Source of the DNA: Sediminibacterium ginsengisoli
Lineage (GTDB): Bacteria; Bacteroidota; Bacteroidia; Chitinophagales; Chitinophagaceae
Assembly (NCBI GenBank): GCA_943324415.2
Contig: CALPLN020000080.1
Span: forward strand, 1 to 8,649
Length of the DNA stretch: 8,649 nt
Direction of reading: 5' to 3'
Part shown: positions 7,062 to 8,649 of the stretch, in pieces
How positions within the stretch are numbered: position 1 is the first letter of the stretch
How the letters are laid out: each line of letters opens with the position of its first letter
The notes under the pieces: model-generated
The model's input: the letters and a program-made list of their open reading frames with translations, nothing else
Databases searched by the model: none
Told to the model about the DNA's origin: nothing
Made by a program: the position numbers and the translations under genes

Positions 7062-7904
7062 ATGAAAAAGATACTTTTTGTAATTGGAAGCTTTTTAAGC
7101 TTAACTGCAATGGCTCAAGTGAAGATGCCTGCACCTAGTCCTACTCAAACTTTAACACAAGAATTTGGATTGGGGAAAATCGAAATCGTTTACTCTAGAC
7201 CAAGCTTAAAAGGTCGTCCAGTTTTTGGTGCAGGTAGTTTATTGGCGCCATTCGGTGATGTTTGGAGAACTGGTGCGAACGGAGCTACTAAATTAACTTT
7301 CTCTGATCCTGTAAATATCGGCAACAAAACATTACCTGCAGGATCTTATGGTTTATTCACTATCCCAGGTGCTACAGAATGGACTATCATTATCAATACT
7401 AATTCTAAAGGTTGGGGAAGTTTTGACTACAAAGAAGCAGAAGATGTGGTTCGTCTTAAAGTTGCTCCAGAAACAACTTGTAGCACGACAGAAACTTTCA
7501 CCATCGGAATAGATAATATTACTGCGCAAACAGCAACCATTTATTTGAAATGGGGTAAGACAAAAGTGAATATTCCTATCATCACAGATATCAGACCAAC
7601 TGTACGTGCACAAATTGAAGCTGCAACATCAGCTGCAACAGTGAATCCAAGTATATATCAATCTGCTGCTACATTTTATCTTGAATTAGATCATGACTAC
7701 AATAAAGCTTTGGTATTTGCCGATAAAGCAATTGCTGCTAATGCAAAAGCATATTGGTTGCATTTATTAAAAGCAAGAATTCATGTTGCTTTGAAAGATA
7801 AAAAAGGTGCTAAAGCAAGTGCTGAAACTTGTAAGCAAATGGCTACAGAAGCAAAAAATATGGATTATGTAAGATCTGCTGATGAGATCTTGAAGTCTTT
7901 ATAA
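7062..7904 (+). CDS. Exported DUF2911 domain protein with TPR-like C-terminus
   Basis: This 280-residue protein belongs to the DUF2911 family, common in Bacteroidota and without a known function. Residues 1-18 form a signal peptide (MKKILFVIGSFLSLTAMA, then Q19), with predicted cleavage after AMA, so it should be periplasmic; there is no lipobox cysteine. The DUF2911 domain spans about 25-170 and holds the family hallmarks YSRPSLKGRPVFG (44-56), DVWRTGANGAT (66-76) and LPAGSYGLFTIP (91-102), mostly beta strands. Residues 198-280 are helical and rich in alanine and lysine with TPR-like spacing (DYNKALVFADKAIAANAKAY), suggesting a protein-contact tail. The ATG at 7062 follows an A-rich leader without Shine-Dalgarno, normal for this phylum. 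A strong terminator begins 17 bases after the stop. Confidence 0.9.
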   Translation: MKKILFVIGSFLSLTAMAQVKMPAPSPTQTLTQEFGLGKIEIVYSRPSLKGRPVFGAGSLLAPFGDVWRTGANGATKLTFSDPVNIGNKTLPAGSYGLFTIPGATEWTIIINTNSKGWGSFDYKEAEDVVRLKVAPETTCSTTETFTIGIDNITAQTATIYLKWGKTKVNIPIITDIRPTVRAQIEAATSAATVNPSIYQSAATFYLELDHDYNKALVFADKAIAANAKAYWLHLLKARIHVALKDKKGAKASAETCKQMATEAKNMDYVRSADEILKSL

Positions 7905-7920
7905 TCTAGCACATTATTAT

Positions 7921-7955
7921 AAAAAAGCCCTCCCGTAATTCGGGAGGGCTTTTTT
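7921..7955. terminator. Bidirectional intrinsic terminator shared by the DUF2911 gene and tRNA-Leu
   Basis: AAAAAAGCCCTCCCG (7921-7935) and CGGGAGGGCTTTTTT (7941-7955) are exact complements around the loop TAATT, with a GC-rich 9-bp core and a six-base T run in each direction. It ends the DUF2911 transcript on the plus strand and, three bases after the tRNA discriminator base, the tRNA transcript on the minus strand. Confidence 0.96.
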
Positions 7956-7958
7956 ATG

Positions 7959-8044
7959 TGCGGAAGAGGAGATTCGAACTCCCACGCCCGGGTATGGGCG
8001 CTACCACCTCAAGGTAGTGCGTCTACCAATTTCGCCACCTCCGC
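7959..8044 (-). tRNA. tRNA-Leu, anticodon GAG
   Basis: The minus strand folds as a class II tRNA of 86 bases. The acceptor stem is GCGGAGG (8044-8038) with CTTCCGC (7966-7960), one G-U pair, and discriminator A at 7959. The D arm includes AAATTGGTAGACGC. The anticodon stem CTACC/GGTAG encloses TTGAGGT, giving anticodon GAG for CUC and CUU codons. A long variable arm (CGCCC, loop ATACCC, GGGCG) is typical of leucine tRNA. The T arm is GGGAG-TTCGAAT-CTCCT. The 3' CCA is not encoded (ACAC follows), so it must be added enzymatically. Confidence 0.97.
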
Positions 8045-8051
8045 AGGAGCG

Positions 8052-8059
8052 CAAACCTA
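8052..8059 (-). promoter_or_regulatory. -7 promoter box of tRNA-Leu
   Basis: The minus strand reads TAGGTTTG, an exact TAnnTTTG and the same octamer that precedes the DUF2911 gene. It ends seven bases before the mature tRNA 5' end, so transcription would begin at or within a few bases of the tRNA. No TTG is found at the ideal upstream distance. Confidence 0.55.
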
Positions 8060-8133
8060 CATAAATTTCGGGAGGCTGTTATATTTTTTTGCATCTTTGT
8101 AGCACTGTATTTTATAGCCCATAAAAACTTACC

Positions 8134-8649
8134 ATGTCTAATTATATCGTTTCCTGCCCTAAATGCCAACACAGCTTTGAACCAACCGACGCTATCCGCG
8201 ACGAGATTGAAAAAGAATTGCGCGGCAAAATGACCGATTGGCAAAAAAAGAAAGAAGAAGAAACCAATCAATTATTGGCAGAACAAAAAACAAAAATCCA
8301 GAATGAACTTACTGAGCAATTAAAAAAGAATATTTCTGGAGAATACGAACATAAGCTTAAGTTGATGCAGGACAATGAAGCCAACATGAGCAAGCAAGTA
8401 AATGAGTTCAGACAAAAAGAATTAGAATTCTTAAAACAAGTGCAAGCCATTCAAGCAAAAGAGGCAGAACTTGAATTAGAATTGCAAAGAAAATTAAACA
8501 CAGAAAGAGAAAGTTTAAAAGCACAAATTCAAAAAGAAGAAGCAGAACGTTTATCTATAAAAGACCAAGAACATATTTTAAAAGTAAAAGAATTAGAAAA
8601 ACAATTAGAAGACCAACGCAAACTAGCCGAAGAAATGCGACGTAAGGCA
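8134..8649 (+). CDS. DUF2130 domain protein, N-terminal part (3' end outside window)
   Basis: Only the first 172 codons are visible. I recognise the start of the DUF2130 (COG4487-like) family, which is uncharacterised: a short N-terminal metal-binding motif, CPKCQHSFEPTDAI (8-21), then a long charged coiled coil from about residue 22 to the edge, rich in K, E and Q (for example KELEKQLEDQRKLAEEMRRK). The conserved DUF2130 domain itself would lie beyond the window. Only C8 and C11 are present; no second CxxC pair occurs in the visible part, so any zinc site would be completed by other residues, the unseen C-terminus or a partner. There is no signal peptide, so it is probably cytoplasmic. The ATG at 8134 follows an A-rich leader without Shine-Dalgarno. 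Upstream, CATCTTTG at 8092-8099 differs from the -7 consensus by one base and may be its promoter. Confidence 0.85.
   Translation, partial: MSNYIVSCPKCQHSFEPTDAIRDEIEKELRGKMTDWQKKKEEETNQLLAEQKTKIQNELTEQLKKNISGEYEHKLKLMQDNEANMSKQVNEFRQKELEFLKQVQAIQAKEAELELELQRKLNTERESLKAQIQKEEAERLSIKDQEHILKVKELEKQLEDQRKLAEEMRRKA

Noticed and set aside
8023..8450. Minus-strand frames overlapping tRNA-Leu and the DUF2130 gene
   Set aside because: One runs across the tRNA gene, and both are complements of the A-rich coiled-coil coding sequence, giving meaningless Phe/Leu/Cys-rich translations.
1..8649. A novel defence, CRISPR or other multi-gene system
   Set aside because: There are no spaced direct repeats, reverse transcriptase, effector nuclease cassette, toxin-antitoxin pair or unexplained long intergenic region; every gap is short and the genes are conserved, scattered functions.

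Overview
The window is ordinary, compact bacterial chromosome, AT-rich, with short intergenic gaps. The gene families point to Bacteroidota, with Chitinophagaceae-like relatives as my best guess. The reasons are a DPE2-type amylomaltase with two N-terminal starch-binding modules, a secreted DUF2911 protein, a DUF6580 membrane protein, few Shine-Dalgarno sites before the genes, and several copies of the Bacteroidota -7 promoter box TAnnTTTG. The family-level placement is inference.

Layout from left to right: (1) 1-2630, minus: malQ, 4-alpha-glucanotransferase, cut by the left edge a few codons before its end. (2) 2710-3180, plus: rnhA, divergent from malQ, with an 8-bp hairpin in the gap, ended by a strong two-way terminator. 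(3) 3266-3820, minus: DUF6580 membrane protein. (4) 3915-5111, minus: class I mannose-6-phosphate isomerase (manA). Its promoter lies over the start of the divergent gene yraN (5156-5515, plus). (5) 5528-6025, minus: CxxCxxCC cysteine-cluster protein, converging on yraN with a 12-bp gap. (6) 6102-7010, plus: XerD-type tyrosine recombinase with a complete active site. (7) 7062-7904, plus: exported DUF2911 protein. (8) A perfect 15-bp bidirectional terminator, shared with a minus-strand tRNA-Leu(GAG) at 7959-8044. (9) 8134 to the right edge, plus: DUF2130 coiled-coil protein, cut by the window edge.

The genes do not form one pathway. MalQ and ManA handle sugars (maltodextrin or glycogen turnover, and fructose-6-P/mannose-6-P interconversion). 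RNase HI, YraN and XerD act, or are predicted to act, on nucleic acids. The remainder are conserved proteins of unknown or poorly known function. Most genes look like single transcription units. I found no transposon, CRISPR array, prophage, defence island or convincing new multi-gene system. The best leads are the insertion architecture of MalQ, the hairpin in front of rnhA, the tightly shared terminator at the tRNA, and the uncharacterised DUF6580, DUF2911 and DUF2130 proteins.
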